A stretch of 64,000 bases of DNA from Faucicola mancuniensis (lineage in GTDB: Bacteria; Pseudomonadota; Gammaproteobacteria; Pseudomonadales; Moraxellaceae). How positions within the stretch are numbered: position 1 is the stretch's first letter; each line of letters begins with the position of its first letter. The stretch lies in assembly GCF_046523945.1 (NCBI RefSeq), contig NZ_CP171363.1, forward strand, positions 682,001 to 746,000. Reading direction: 5' to 3'. Both the position numbers and the translations under genes were made by a program. Below are positions 49,934 to 60,335 of the stretch, piece after piece. The notes under the pieces are model-generated. The model did not search any database. It saw nothing but the letters and a program-made list of their open reading frames with translations, and had not been told where the DNA came from.

Positions 49934-51128
49934 CTCTGCACACGACAAAAAAACAAAAAAGTCTGATAAAACAATGGCATAATAGTAATTTTTCCGACGA
50001 ATTAAAACCATGCCAAACCTTATCAGACTAAAAAGAATTTTATCGCAAAACCTAACAATACACAAGGCAAAAATCAACTGCTTAAGTCTAATGATAATAG
50101 CCATCATTACCGCCCAAAGCAGTAACCTAAAAAAGATAGCCAGACACTTTACCAACAGCACAACAAATGACAGCAACTACCGAAGAATACAACGCTTTTT
50201 CGCCCAAACACCCCTAAATGAACACCAAATAGCACGCCTTATCTTTCAACTATTTGGACTAAACAAAGTCACACTCACCATTGACCGTACCAACTGGAAA
50301 TGGGGAAAAAGCAACATCAACATCTTCATGTTAGCTGTTGTACACAAAGGCATTGCCATACCCTTATACTGGACAATGCTAGACAAACAAGGCAACTCAA
50401 AAACACTAGAGAGAACACAACTCATTGAAAAATTCATTCACACCTTTGGTAAAGATAAAATACAAAAAGTATTAGCCGATAGAGAATTTGTGGGTTCTGC
50501 ATGGTTTGACTGGCTAACAAAACAAAATATTAAATTTGCCATACGCATTAAAAAAGACAGTAAAGTGACCAATACACAAGGACAAAGCGTACAAATTAAA
50601 ACACTATTTCATAATTTAAACCAGCAAGATACTTATCACCATGCTAGAACACTCTTTGTTGATAAGTGTCCTGTCAAGGTATCGGCAAAGCTTGATAGTG
50701 ATAATGATTATGTGATTGTGGCTACCAATGATTTTGATGATATTGACCCTATGGCAACTTATGCGATGCGTTGGCAGATTGAAACGCTGTTTTCTTGTTT
50801 AAAGGGGCGTGGTTTTAATCTTGAGGATACGCATTTGACTAAACAAGACAGAGTGAGTAAATTGGTTGCGGTAAATGCGTTAGCCTTTTGTTGGGCTTAT
50901 TTGACTGGCTTGGCGGTCATTGATGATAAGCCTAGTCATTATAAACGTTGCCTTAAGTCTAATGGTCGTCCTCAGTCAAGTGTTTTTGCTTTGGGGTTAG
51001 ATTTTCTGATTGATGGATTTAGATGGTTTATTATGTGTGGTGATTTTGCTTTTTTTAATAGGTTGGTTGATTTTCTCAGTTTTAAAAGAAAATCAACTTT
51101 GTTTTAGTAGTTTCTGTCGTGTGCAGAG
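49934..51128 (+). mobile_element. IS4-family insertion sequence, copy 2
   Basis: 1195 bp, same orientation and 14-bp ends as copy 1. The left flank is the histidine phosphatase downstream region (AAAATTTTT); the right flank is AACACCAAT and the I-F array. Left and right flanks do not match each other; the right flank matches the left flank of copy 1. Confidence 0.93.
50010..51107 (+). CDS. IS4-family transposase (second copy)
   Basis: A 365-aa transposase nearly identical to that at 3443-4540: K at residue 8 and W near residue 341 instead of E and R, plus silent changes. The DDE residues (TIDRTN, LADREF, Y-2-R-3-E-6-K) are intact. Near identity shows recent spread or gene conversion. Confidence 0.93.
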   Translation: MPNLIRLKRILSQNLTIHKAKINCLSLMIIAIITAQSSNLKKIARHFTNSTTNDSNYRRIQRFFAQTPLNEHQIARLIFQLFGLNKVTLTIDRTNWKWGKSNINIFMLAVVHKGIAIPLYWTMLDKQGNSKTLERTQLIEKFIHTFGKDKIQKVLADREFVGSAWFDWLTKQNIKFAIRIKKDSKVTNTQGQSVQIKTLFHNLNQQDTYHHARTLFVDKCPVKVSAKLDSDNDYVIVATNDFDDIDPMATYAMRWQIETLFSCLKGRGFNLEDTHLTKQDRVSKLVAVNALAFCWAYLTGLAVIDDKPSHYKRCLKSNGRPQSSVFALGLDFLIDGFRWFIMCGDFAFFNRLVDFLSFKRKSTLF

Positions 51129-51137
51129 AACACCAAT
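51129..51137. repeat. Right copy of the 9-bp target duplication AACACCAAT
   Basis: Identical to 3358-3366. With the 11 nt before it at 3347-3357 and the 12 nt after it at 51138-51149, one copy of the 9 bp makes a 32-nt spacer. Confidence 0.85.
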
Positions 51138-52858
51138 AAATGTTGAAAATTTCTAAGCCACGCATGTGGTGGGGAATAGGGGGATAATTCACATGTTCAC
51201 GGCGTGGGATTTCTAAGCCACGCATGTGGTGGGGAACTGTGAAAAATTATTGTTTCGCATTCACGGTGATTTCTAAGCCACGCATGTGGCGGGGAACAAT
51301 GACAGTGGTTTGGATACTTATCTACAAATTTTCTAAGCCACGCATGTGGTGGGTAACTTTGTTTTTTGTTTTTGCCTTTCCGATTTTTTTTTCTAAGCCA
51401 CGCATGTGGTGGGTAACTTGATTTGCGGTATTGACCCCTTATAATACAATTTCTAAGCCACGCATGTGGTGGGTAACAAAACCTACTAATCAAAAATTTT
51501 AGGACATTCTTTCTAAGCCACGCATGTGGTGGGTAACTAGTCAATCGTGGATTTGTCGCCCACCGTGCTTTTCTAAGCCACGCATGTGGTGGGTAACGGC
51601 AACCTTTTGGGGGTTCGCCGCTGCTTTATTTTCTAAGCCACGCATGTGGTGGGTAACGGTGCGGTGGTAAGTCCGACAATTACAGACACTTTCTAAGCCA
51701 CGCATGTGGTGGGGAACGGTATTACGACCTAATCAATTATTTAAGGTTTTTTCTAAGCCACGCATGTGGTGGGGAACGATAGTCAAACCAACGCCAAATT
51801 AAGCCAGTTTTTCTAAGCCACGCATGTGGTGGGGAACACCTGTCATCTTGTCGGTAAATGTGCGGTCAATTTCTAAGCCACGCATGTGGTGGGGAACATA
51901 AAAAAAAGCATATACACGTTGCCACGTTCTTTTCTAAGCCACGCATGTGGTGGGGAACCAAAACAAAATAAAGACATTGAAATTGCAGTTTTTCTAAGCC
52001 ACGCATGTGGTGGGGAACTTTACTTTGCCATTTTCTAATTGACTATATGCTTTCTAAGCCACGCATGTGGTGGGGAACTTTACTTTGCCATTTTCTAATT
52101 GACTATATGCTTTCTAAGCCACGCATGTGGTGGGGAACATGGTTCTTGTTCAATTCCCCATTTTACGCAATTTCTAAGCCACGCATGTGGTGGGGAACAT
52201 TGTGGGACGGAACTTTATCGGTTGGGATATTTTCTAAGCCACGCATGTGGTGGGGAACGTTAGCTAGCCACGCATCACTGATTGCGATTTTTTCTAAGCC
52301 ACGCATGTGGTGGGGAACAGACGCTTTTTAAAAAATGTCTAAAAATGCCTTTTCTAAGCCACGCATGTGGTGGGGAACTGATTGGCTTTAGCGTTGCCGT
52401 GTGGGTGCGTTTTCTAAGCCACGCATGTGGTGGGGAACCGCATGGTATGCGGTAGTGTCTGCAGGTGTCATTTCTAAGCCACGCATGTGGTGGGGAACGA
52501 AACCAGCATTCCCCACCGTTTTTTTGTGTCTTTCTAAGCCACGCATGTGGTGGGGAACCTCAACAGCGTTTGGCGTTAGCAGTACAAAGTTTTCTAAGCC
52601 ACGCATGTGGTGGGGAACCCTATGAAACAAGGTTTTGATTGGCTTTGGCTTTTCTAAGCCACGCATGTGGTGGGGAACATTTTCTAAGCTGTCAATATCG
52701 CTCAATGCTATTTCTAAGCCACGCATGTGGTGGGGAACATGCTCAAAGGCAGCAAACAACGCCATCACGCTTTCTAAGCCACGCATGTGGTGGGGAACTT
52801 TGCCATTGGATAGCAGTTTGCCCGTTTGGCTTTCTAAGCCACGCATGTGGTGGGGAAC
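51138..52858 (-). CRISPR. Type I-F CRISPR array, 29 repeats
   Basis: Twenty-nine 28-nt repeats at 60-bp steps (51150-51897, then 51931-52858), with 32-nt spacers except one of 33 nt at 51898-51930. Read on the minus strand, each repeat has a CCAC/GTGG stem and the 8-nt handle CTTAGAAA. Six consecutive repeats (51330-51657) carry the same base change; single variants occur at 51150 and 51270. The spacers at 52019-52050 and 52079-52110 are identical. Newest units are at the high end next to the leader. The three oldest are at 3199-3346. Confidence 0.97.
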
Positions 52859-53008
52859 TAGTATTATAACTCAAAAAATATAGTTACATCAAGGCATTCA
52901 AGTAAAAAACCGACTTTTACCCTTTTTTTGCACCTTGATGTAACTAATTGATTTTAAACTAAGTTTTTATATAGTAAAAATAAGGGTCTTCACCTTACTA
53001 TACAAACT
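52859..53008 (-). promoter_or_regulatory. Type I-F CRISPR leader with a 14-bp inverted repeat
   Basis: AT-rich gap between cas6f and the first repeat. TAGTTACATCAAGG (52881-52894) and its exact complement (52933-52946) are 38 bp apart. A minus-strand -10 TATAAT (52863-52868) lies 5 nt from the first repeat; a -35-like TTGATG (52887-52892) falls inside one arm with an 18-nt spacer. Confidence 0.6.
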
Positions 53009-53620
53009 TTAATTTATCCAATGCGGAACGGTTACATGATTTGAAATATTATTCATACCATACGCATTAAAACTGCCTAATTTAGGCTGTTCAGCAGGTT
53101 CTTGCAAAATTGACAAATGATAATCGTTGCCATTGTGCAAGCTTTTCATTTGAACGTATGGATACGGCATTTCGCTCGTTGCCTTATTCTTCTGACAGTA
53201 TGCCATCGCTTCATCATAGCCAATGCCTTTGTATTTGGCATAATCTTTTACCTTACGCTCAAGCGATTTGCCACGATACCGCCTTACCACGACATATTCT
53301 GTCGCTTTGTTTGGTACTTCTTTCACACTTGTCAAATGCACATAGTCAATCAATCGTGCAAACCAAACAGGCAATGCCAATTTTTCTAATTCATCTGCCG
53401 TTTGAGCAAAAATGCGTAATTTCGTTCCAAGTGTGGCAAAAGTTTTACCATTTTTTTCTTTATAACAGTAATTAGGAAAACACACGCCAATTCCGTCAAT
53501 CCCATGCTTATTTTTAATATCGGCAAGGGCGATGTGGAGTTGGGTATAAACCTTACTCCACAAGAAATAGGGCGAAATTTCCGCATCAGGAATCAGCGTG
53601 ATTTCTTGATAGAAATTCAT
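53009..53620 (-). CDS. cas6f: CRISPR endoribonuclease Cas6f (Csy4)
   Basis: A 203-aa Cas6f that cuts pre-crRNA 3' of the repeat hairpin and stays bound to it. The start MNFYQEITLIPDAEISPYFL is typical. The catalytic His falls at residue 29 (VYTQLHIAL), as in the Pseudomonas enzyme. The basic helix YRGKSLERKVKDYAKYKG would bind the stem. It is the last gene of the operon, 3 nt after cas7f, next to the leader. Confidence 0.96.
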   Translation of the reverse strand: MNFYQEITLIPDAEISPYFLWSKVYTQLHIALADIKNKHGIDGIGVCFPNYCYKEKNGKTFATLGTKLRIFAQTADELEKLALPVWFARLIDYVHLTSVKEVPNKATEYVVVRRYRGKSLERKVKDYAKYKGIGYDEAMAYCQKNKATSEMPYPYVQMKSLHNGNDYHLSILQEPAEQPKLGSFNAYGMNNISNHVTVPHWIN

Positions 53621-53623
53621 GGT

Positions 53624-54676
53624 TTATTCCTCCTCGTTTTTTTTGCTACCGCCAAAAAGACCACCACGAATCAAATTAGCAACCACAAAATGTTGCTCCT
53701 CCATACTCATTTCTTCTTTTTTAACCCATTTAACCATTAACGTATATAAATCAGTTTTGCTAGTGCGATATGCCTGACCTTGTGTTGGTACAGAACCATA
53801 AGGTTCAATGGCAATGGCAGGTTTTACTGCTAAATCAGTTTCTGATTCATACCAAGTATCAATGGTGCGAATGGCATTACCAATTTTTTCAGAATGCAAC
53901 CCAGCACACAGTCCTGTTGGTGTTTTGATTTGATGTAAAAATTTAGATTTACCAAAAGTTGGACTATTCTCTCTTGTGTCTTTACCACGCATTTCTTGAG
54001 ATGGGAAAATTCTCTGACCTAAACCTACTTTGGCAAAGGCTTCAATTTTTAACAGCAAATATTTACCTGTTTCAAAACTATCGGCAATGCAAGTTACCAA
54101 TTCATCAATTTGTGAATTTGATTGGTCAAAATCATGTAATTCAAAATCAAAGGCACTAAAAGTCCATGAATTATCTTGATTTTCGGTATCGGTAATTTTA
54201 ACTTCTATCTGTTCTGCACCAATGCGGTTACGCCACAAAAAACGTGCATTAGCAAGATTTTGAGCATAACGCTTAGCAAGTGGTAATAACCCTACATCTT
54301 TTTGATAATTTTGATAGGCAGTTTGCAACCCTTCCATAAATCCAATCGGTTTATCAGAATAGGTAACTGCTTGACTAATATTACCTAAAAATTTAACCGT
54401 AAAAGTAACTTTTAATGTATCCAAATCATGCGGTAAGTTGGCATCATCGCCCCATACGATATTTGGCTGGATTTTTTCTTCATCTGCGACACCATATTGA
54501 CTTTTGGTTGCACGATTACGTTTATCATGCAGTTCAATATTTTGCCATGCGTTGTTATCGTTTTTATTTTCCCATAATCCAGCCTGCATCAATCCATCAG
54601 ATGGTTCAATTTTACGACTAAACGCCAGTACACTTGGTACAGTGACTTCAGTATTGTTTCTTGGTGATCTTGCCAT
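53624..54676 (-). CDS. cas7f: Cascade backbone protein Cas7f (Csy3)
   Basis: A 350-aa Csy3, six copies of which coat the crRNA in the I-F complex. The opening VPSVLAFSRKIEPSDGLMQA and the central ARFLWRNRIGAEQIEVKI are typical of the family, as is the length. ATG at 54676 follows AAGGAGTCATACTC. Confidence 0.95.
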   Translation of the reverse strand: MARSPRNNTEVTVPSVLAFSRKIEPSDGLMQAGLWENKNDNNAWQNIELHDKRNRATKSQYGVADEEKIQPNIVWGDDANLPHDLDTLKVTFTVKFLGNISQAVTYSDKPIGFMEGLQTAYQNYQKDVGLLPLAKRYAQNLANARFLWRNRIGAEQIEVKITDTENQDNSWTFSAFDFELHDFDQSNSQIDELVTCIADSFETGKYLLLKIEAFAKVGLGQRIFPSQEMRGKDTRENSPTFGKSKFLHQIKTPTGLCAGLHSEKIGNAIRTIDTWYESETDLAVKPAIAIEPYGSVPTQGQAYRTSKTDLYTLMVKWVKKEEMSMEEQHFVVANLIRGGLFGGSKKNEEE

Positions 54677-54700
54677 GAGTATGACTCCTTATGATTAAAA

Positions 54701-55678
54701 TTAAAGACCTAATTGACTAAACATATCATCTAAATCAGTCTGTTCTGATTGATGAGATTGGGAATGTATTTCCATATTTTGTTTTTGCTGGCATAAATAC
54801 CATTCATTTTCAACATGATATTGCCAAAATAAAGTATTCAAATCACTGATGCGATGCAAACTTTTCCATTCACCAAGTCCATGTACCGCCTCCACAAAAC
54901 GAAATGGATAACGTGTATCACGCAAATTTTCTACTTCTTCTGGCGAATAAAGTGGGCTAATGCCTTTATATCCAATCATAAGTGGCACTATCCAACCTTT
55001 TTTATTTTCTGGAATATAACGTTGCCAAGAAATTTCATCTGTTTCATGATTTCTAATAGCTTTTTCTTTGAAAGCAAAAAAGTCTGTCCAGCATTCTAAT
55101 AGTGATTGTTCATTTTGAAGTTTTTCAAAATGCTCTTCCAATAAATGGCTTGCGTCCAACAAGGTAAAGCAAGGCAATAAAATGTTTTTTAATTTTCGTT
55201 GGCTCTCTTTATCATCACTCACGATTTGAATGCTTTTTAATTTTTTAAGACTGCCACCTGCCAAACGTGATTGATAAACCAATCCTTTTATCGTAGTAAG
55301 ATATTCTTCTTTTAATTCGCTATTGCTTGATAATATTCCATCAATACGAAGCAACAAGGATACAGTCATATCCATTTTGCCTTCTTCAATGATTGAGGCT
55401 GGGCTTTTTAATTTTTTACTCTCTTCCCCTTTCAAGGTTAATGGTGGATTACGACTTTGAATAAAGCGAATATAAAAATCTTGATAGCTATTTACTTCAT
55501 AATCATGGCAAAAAATCGCACAGCCTGAAAGCTCAATACCGATTTGCTCTTTTAATTTTCGTGATAAAGCGTGTTCAAAACCCAAAAAAGCGGTAATCGC
55601 TGGAAAACCATAAGTGAAGCCAGCAATACAATTAGCATTTTCTACTTGAATTCGTTCTAATAAAATGTAATCAGCCAT
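54701..55678 (-). CDS. cas5f: Cascade subunit Cas5f (Csy2)
   Basis: A 325-aa Csy2 that pairs with Cas8f at the 5' handle of the crRNA. The start DYILLERIQVENANCIAGFT and GFPAITAFLGFEHALSRKL are family hallmarks. Length is normal. It lies 3 nt after cas8f. Confidence 0.95.
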   Translation of the reverse strand: MADYILLERIQVENANCIAGFTYGFPAITAFLGFEHALSRKLKEQIGIELSGCAIFCHDYEVNSYQDFYIRFIQSRNPPLTLKGEESKKLKSPASIIEEGKMDMTVSLLLRIDGILSSNSELKEEYLTTIKGLVYQSRLAGGSLKKLKSIQIVSDDKESQRKLKNILLPCFTLLDASHLLEEHFEKLQNEQSLLECWTDFFAFKEKAIRNHETDEISWQRYIPENKKGWIVPLMIGYKGISPLYSPEEVENLRDTRYPFRFVEAVHGLGEWKSLHRISDLNTLFWQYHVENEWYLCQQKQNMEIHSQSHQSEQTDLDDMFSQLGL

Positions 55679-55681
55679 GAG

Positions 55682-56953
55682 TTACTCCGCTTTTAATATT
55701 TGATAAAAATCTTGCAAAATAAGTGTCATCATTTTTAGCCACAATTCTTCCAATGATTTGGTGCGAATATCATCACCAATATGTTTGCTTATCCATTGAA
55801 CAATTTCAGATTTTAATTCATCTAAATAAGCAGATATTTGTGGTTGAGACAATGTTTGTGTTTGCAAAATTTGAGTGTCAATCAATATTGCCAAATATTC
55901 AGGTATTTGATGATTTTCACTCCAGCCAGCAGGCTGACTTTTTCTTATCAACATTATTTCATCACAAATATTAGAAACAATTTTTTCAATAAGCTCTTTT
56001 AATAGTAATCTTCTGTCATGATTGATAAATAATTCATTTTTATTAAATACATCAATCAAATATTTAACTTGTTCAAATAACTCTTTTTGATAACTTCTTT
56101 TTAAAATATCGCCAATACGAGTAGGTGGCATTGGGCTGGCATTCCATTTGGGCGGAAGCGATGGAAATAAGTGCAACAAGCCATTTCTTTGACCATTCAA
56201 AGAAGAGACGTTTTGATGCATGCTTTTGGTTACACCAAGTGTTGCGATATTAGGATAAAAAACATAAGTTTCTTCATGCCATTTATTTTGTTTTTTGGCT
56301 TGATTAACAGGGTTAGTTTTATCTTTACTTGCTTTTATTGCCAATGCAATTTCATGTGCTAATGAACTAGAATACATGGGCGAAACCAAATGATATTCAT
56401 CAATCCCAATAGGGATATAAATCTGTTTAGCCAAGGTATGACTATAGATTTTTTGTGATTGATAGACTTGTTTGATTTGGTTTGTCCAATATTCACGCTT
56501 ACTTTTATCTTCGGTAATTTGTGAAAAGTTTTGTTCATCTTCTGCCAACAATTCGCCAAGCTGTTTATTTGTACCTGAAACAGGAAAACTCAAAAACTCT
56601 GCAATCGGAGATAATGCTGCACTAGAATAGCCACTATCCAAGAATTGGCTGTTAATCGTTTGATTACTAATTAAATGTAGGTTTTTGGTTGAGATAATGC
56701 TATCTTTCAAACTCATTGCTTGACTGCTTGAATGCGTGAGTTTTGCAACGTGAGAGACATTCAAAAATATGTTCTCAGCATTTTCAGCCACTTTATCTAG
56801 CCAAGAAAAAATTTCATAATTATCAATAATTTTTTGTTTATCATTTTCGCCAAATTTACCTTTCAAACTTCTTTGTTTTTTCTCAATAGTTTTTTGGATT
56901 TTTTGGGTTAAAAAATCATCAATTGCTTGTTTTGCAATCATTGTATTTGTCAT
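55682..56953 (-). CDS. cas8f: Cascade large subunit Cas8f (Csy1)
   Basis: A 423-aa Csy1 that reads the PAM and, with Cas5f, forms the tail of the I-F complex. THSSSQAMSL, the GYSSAALSPIAEFLSF block and NIATLGVTKSMHQNVSSLNG match the family. Length is normal. It follows cas2-3 by 18 nt. Confidence 0.95.
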   Translation of the reverse strand: MTNTMIAKQAIDDFLTQKIQKTIEKKQRSLKGKFGENDKQKIIDNYEIFSWLDKVAENAENIFLNVSHVAKLTHSSSQAMSLKDSIISTKNLHLISNQTINSQFLDSGYSSAALSPIAEFLSFPVSGTNKQLGELLAEDEQNFSQITEDKSKREYWTNQIKQVYQSQKIYSHTLAKQIYIPIGIDEYHLVSPMYSSSLAHEIALAIKASKDKTNPVNQAKKQNKWHEETYVFYPNIATLGVTKSMHQNVSSLNGQRNGLLHLFPSLPPKWNASPMPPTRIGDILKRSYQKELFEQVKYLIDVFNKNELFINHDRRLLLKELIEKIVSNICDEIMLIRKSQPAGWSENHQIPEYLAILIDTQILQTQTLSQPQISAYLDELKSEIVQWISKHIGDDIRTKSLEELWLKMMTLILQDFYQILKAE

Positions 56954-56971
56954 TTTGAACCTCTTACTGTA

Positions 56972-59900
56972 TTAAATATCTGTAAATACACCCAAAAAAG
57001 GATGATAAAAATATGGTTTATCTGAATTTTTATAATACGGAATACTTACTTCGCCATAAATATTAGGCACTTTATCCACATTCAAATTTAATCGTTCGGC
57101 AATTTGTTCGTATTGCAGGCATTCATCAATATCAAACCAGATAAAGCTATTTTTACCTAATTTTACATTATCATAAAACATAATCAAGTTACTTGCAATC
57201 AGTTGATTTTTATCATTTTGATGATACCAAGTCATTTTCCCTTGTGAATTAGCTTTTAAAACAAAGGTCAATTCTGGCGATGATAAACGAAAAGGTTGTT
57301 GGCGTTGAATTTCACCTGCCCAAGTTACTTTTTCTTGCCACCAAAGTTTGGCATGATTGGGTTCAAACGGTTTGTTATTTTGATTGTTTACACCCATTAA
57401 TTTATACCAATAAACACTTTGTTCCAAATCTACCAAATTTGTATAAGGTGGTTTTATTGGTTTCATCAGTTGAATACTAGGAATGGCGTTAATTGTTTGA
57501 TATTGTTCAGGCAGCAACGTGCAACTAATGGATTTATCGCCATCAATGATGTATTTTTGACTTTCAAACCCTGGTTTTTCATACACTACTTTTTCCCCTA
57601 TTAGCGTTTTATAATTCTCATTCAAAATGAATAAATTTTCATGCTGTACAGCTTGCTTGCGATGACGTTGCAATCGTCCTGCCAGTTGCACCAAAGAACG
57701 CATAGAGCTTGGTTCAGCAATCGCCCAATCATAATCATGGTCTCGTCCTACTTCGCATACCGATGTGGCTAAAACGACAAAAATATGATGTTTAGCACTT
57801 GAATTTTTTGCAATTGCTTGTTTGATTTCATCGTGTTGCCAAATCGTATTAGCTTGTTTTCGGTTTAAAATTCTGTCTAGTTTTTCTTCAATTGATGAAC
57901 GAGCCGATAAGGTAAATTGACTGTGATAAACGCAATAATGAATGCAATATTCATCATTCACTTCTTTTTTAATCAATTGTTTAGCTACTGCAACCAATGG
58001 TTTAATATTGGCAAAACGCACGACACCCAGTGAAATACAATGGCTTTCATTACTTTGATGATTGAATGAATGGACATTAAAAATGTTTTGATAAATTGTA
58101 TCTGCCAAAGATTCAATCGCATTTTCTTCACTTTCAATGGGAATAACTTTGGCTCTGCGTTCAGGCTGTCTGTTTTTGGATAACTGTTCAATGCGTTTAT
58201 CAATAAATTGCTTATGATTTTTTAAAAAATCAGCCATTTCATTGATTTGAATGCTTTTTGATGAAAATTCATCAAACCAAGCACACACAATATTTGGATT
58301 TTGCGTATTACCAAGCATAGACCGTTGATAAATTTTTCGCCCTGCCTGATATGCTTCAAACAAACCATACGCCATTGCAGATGGAATGGTTGCACTTGAT
58401 AACAAAACCTTTGCCCCAAGCATACCCGCCCAATTAACAAGCCTTGCCAATGCAGGTAAATCTGCCAAACCAAATTCATCAGGTTCATCTAATACCAAAT
58501 CGCCACTTAATAGCCGTAACATTGGCGCAATTTGTTTACCTCCACGCAACCCTTCGGTTGCTGGAATTAAATAATCAATCGTGCTAATCAAAATGGGGGC
58601 GTGCAATAATTTTTGATATTTGGGATCTTTACCAAACCATTTAGCGAGTAATGTATTTTTTTCTATTTGAATGTCTTCGTCATATTCCACTTCAAAATCA
58701 TCATCTAATTCCAAACTTTCACTACCACGCAAAGCCAAAGCGGTTTTTTCTAAATTTTCTAGCAATTCTTTTTGCTTTTTGATGAGTGTATCATCTTTAT
58801 TTTCTTGATTGGCATTCAATAAGTTAAGAATCGCTTTTGAGCCAATCAATGTGGCGATTTCGCTTTTATCTAAATGCAAATTTTGTTGCAATGCCTGTCC
58901 TGTTTGTGTGGTAAGTGTTCTTAATCCCAAAGCCACACTAAAACGACAACCTTTATTTTCATCTGCCAGCGCATACATAATCCGAGCATTGGCAAAAGTT
59001 TTTCCTTTGCCTGTTGAAGCCATATTGATACCAAAAAAGCCATTTTCTTGACTGGCGTGATTGACTTTTTGACTGATAATAACTGCTTTATCTTGCCATT
59101 GGCTTAATGTTTTATCTGCATTATCAAAACCACGTTCTAAAATACGATTGATGTCCAAAGTGGGTAATTCTGATAAAAACTTGGGCAAATTTTGGCTAAA
59201 TTGATACGCATGATGAGCAACCATAACATTATGTTCATCAAGGCGTTGTTTAAGCTGTTTATTGCCATCGGTATTGGCATAGGCAAGATAATTTTTATCA
59301 CAAAAGTGTGGCGTTGCATTTTGAGCGGAATAATAATGGTCAGCCGTCATCAACATCATTCTAGCCAAATGTTGTGTTAATAAATCATTTTGCCAATCAA
59401 AAACTTCAATCGTTTTCAAAATCTTTTTGGCATTGTTAGCAAGTGTTATCGCTTGTTGTTGCCAAGTTTGGCTTCTTAAAGGTAAACCCAAAGAAAATTG
59501 CCAATTCACTTGCTTTTCATCATCACGCCAATTGTTTTTGGTATAAGTAGGCGAATTCCATTTGATATCGCAATCTGTTAGCCATGTATCAGCTAAATTA
59601 TTTATTTCCAATGATGGTTGATGTTGTTCAAAATAAGGATAAACCAATAAACGATGATGAGAAACTATCAGCCATGCTACTAATTTTGTAAAATCATCAA
59701 AAGCATTGAATTTTATTTCGCTATTGATATTGTTCAAATTATCACGAGAACTTTTATTACCGACATAATTTAAAATAGATTGTTCATCAATTTGATTTGA
59801 ATGAATCAGCATATTTAGCCATTGTTCACACGATTGATTTTGTACAAAGGCTTCAAACAATTTAAACGACACCCATTCATGACGATAAGGTTCATAGTTT

Positions 59901-60334
59901 TTTGTGCCTTTTTCTTTTTTTGGATTAAGTTTATTTTGAAATAAATCATTGGCTTTGCCGAAATCGTGAAAAAGCCCCGCAATACCTGCTGCAATGGCAA
60001 TCAATTCTAAATTTTGCCAAAGTTTACTGTCTTGGTAATGTGCCATCTCTTTTTGTGTGCGATTCACCGCCACTTCCCCTTGTTCATTAAATTTTTTGCG
60101 ATTGCCCACCACCCACACAAGCTCACTTCTTTGCCGTGTGCGTACACGGTGGCAACTGACGGCGGTGGATTTGGTGGCAGACGATTTTAATAAACGCTTG
60201 ACCGTGTCCAGCCCATCTTCCGTGATTGCCGTTTGCCAAACATTATCGCCAATGCGATTGGCAAATGTGTCCAAAATCTGTCTGGTGCGATTTAACGCCT
60301 TTTTTTCGCATTGAGAAATAAAGGTAACGAGCAT
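56972..60334 (-). CDS. cas3: Fused Cas2-Cas3 nuclease-helicase, type I-F
   Basis: An 1120-aa protein combining an N-terminal Cas2-like domain (about residues 1-95), an HD nuclease (GLFHDFGKANDLF near 123) and an SF2 helicase (Walker A ASTGKGKTFANARIMYAL near 440, motif II LVLDEPDEFGL near 616, and QLAGRLQRHRK). It serves both spacer capture with Cas1 and target degradation. The ATG at 60334 is one base from the cas1 stop, so the two are co-translated. Confidence 0.96.
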   Translation of the reverse strand: MLVTFISQCEKKALNRTRQILDTFANRIGDNVWQTAITEDGLDTVKRLLKSSATKSTAVSCHRVRTRQRSELVWVVGNRKKFNEQGEVAVNRTQKEMAHYQDSKLWQNLELIAIAAGIAGLFHDFGKANDLFQNKLNPKKEKGTKNYEPYRHEWVSFKLFEAFVQNQSCEQWLNMLIHSNQIDEQSILNYVGNKSSRDNLNNINSEIKFNAFDDFTKLVAWLIVSHHRLLVYPYFEQHQPSLEINNLADTWLTDCDIKWNSPTYTKNNWRDDEKQVNWQFSLGLPLRSQTWQQQAITLANNAKKILKTIEVFDWQNDLLTQHLARMMLMTADHYYSAQNATPHFCDKNYLAYANTDGNKQLKQRLDEHNVMVAHHAYQFSQNLPKFLSELPTLDINRILERGFDNADKTLSQWQDKAVIISQKVNHASQENGFFGINMASTGKGKTFANARIMYALADENKGCRFSVALGLRTLTTQTGQALQQNLHLDKSEIATLIGSKAILNLLNANQENKDDTLIKKQKELLENLEKTALALRGSESLELDDDFEVEYDEDIQIEKNTLLAKWFGKDPKYQKLLHAPILISTIDYLIPATEGLRGGKQIAPMLRLLSGDLVLDEPDEFGLADLPALARLVNWAGMLGAKVLLSSATIPSAMAYGLFEAYQAGRKIYQRSMLGNTQNPNIVCAWFDEFSSKSIQINEMADFLKNHKQFIDKRIEQLSKNRQPERRAKVIPIESEENAIESLADTIYQNIFNVHSFNHQSNESHCISLGVVRFANIKPLVAVAKQLIKKEVNDEYCIHYCVYHSQFTLSARSSIEEKLDRILNRKQANTIWQHDEIKQAIAKNSSAKHHIFVVLATSVCEVGRDHDYDWAIAEPSSMRSLVQLAGRLQRHRKQAVQHENLFILNENYKTLIGEKVVYEKPGFESQKYIIDGDKSISCTLLPEQYQTINAIPSIQLMKPIKPPYTNLVDLEQSVYWYKLMGVNNQNNKPFEPNHAKLWWQEKVTWAGEIQRQQPFRLSSPELTFVLKANSQGKMTWYHQNDKNQLIASNLIMFYDNVKLGKNSFIWFDIDECLQYEQIAERLNLNVDKVPNIYGEVSIPYYKNSDKPYFYHPFLGVFTDI

Positions 60335-60335
60335 T

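Noticed and set aside
52679..52710. A spacer beginning TTTCTAAG, like the repeat
   Set aside because: Only eight bases match the repeat and the 60-bp periodicity is undisturbed; chance is enough.
51197..52883. Open frames within the I-F array
   Set aside because: Translated repeats again (SKPRMWWGT, PHHMRGLE, YPPHAWLR patterns).
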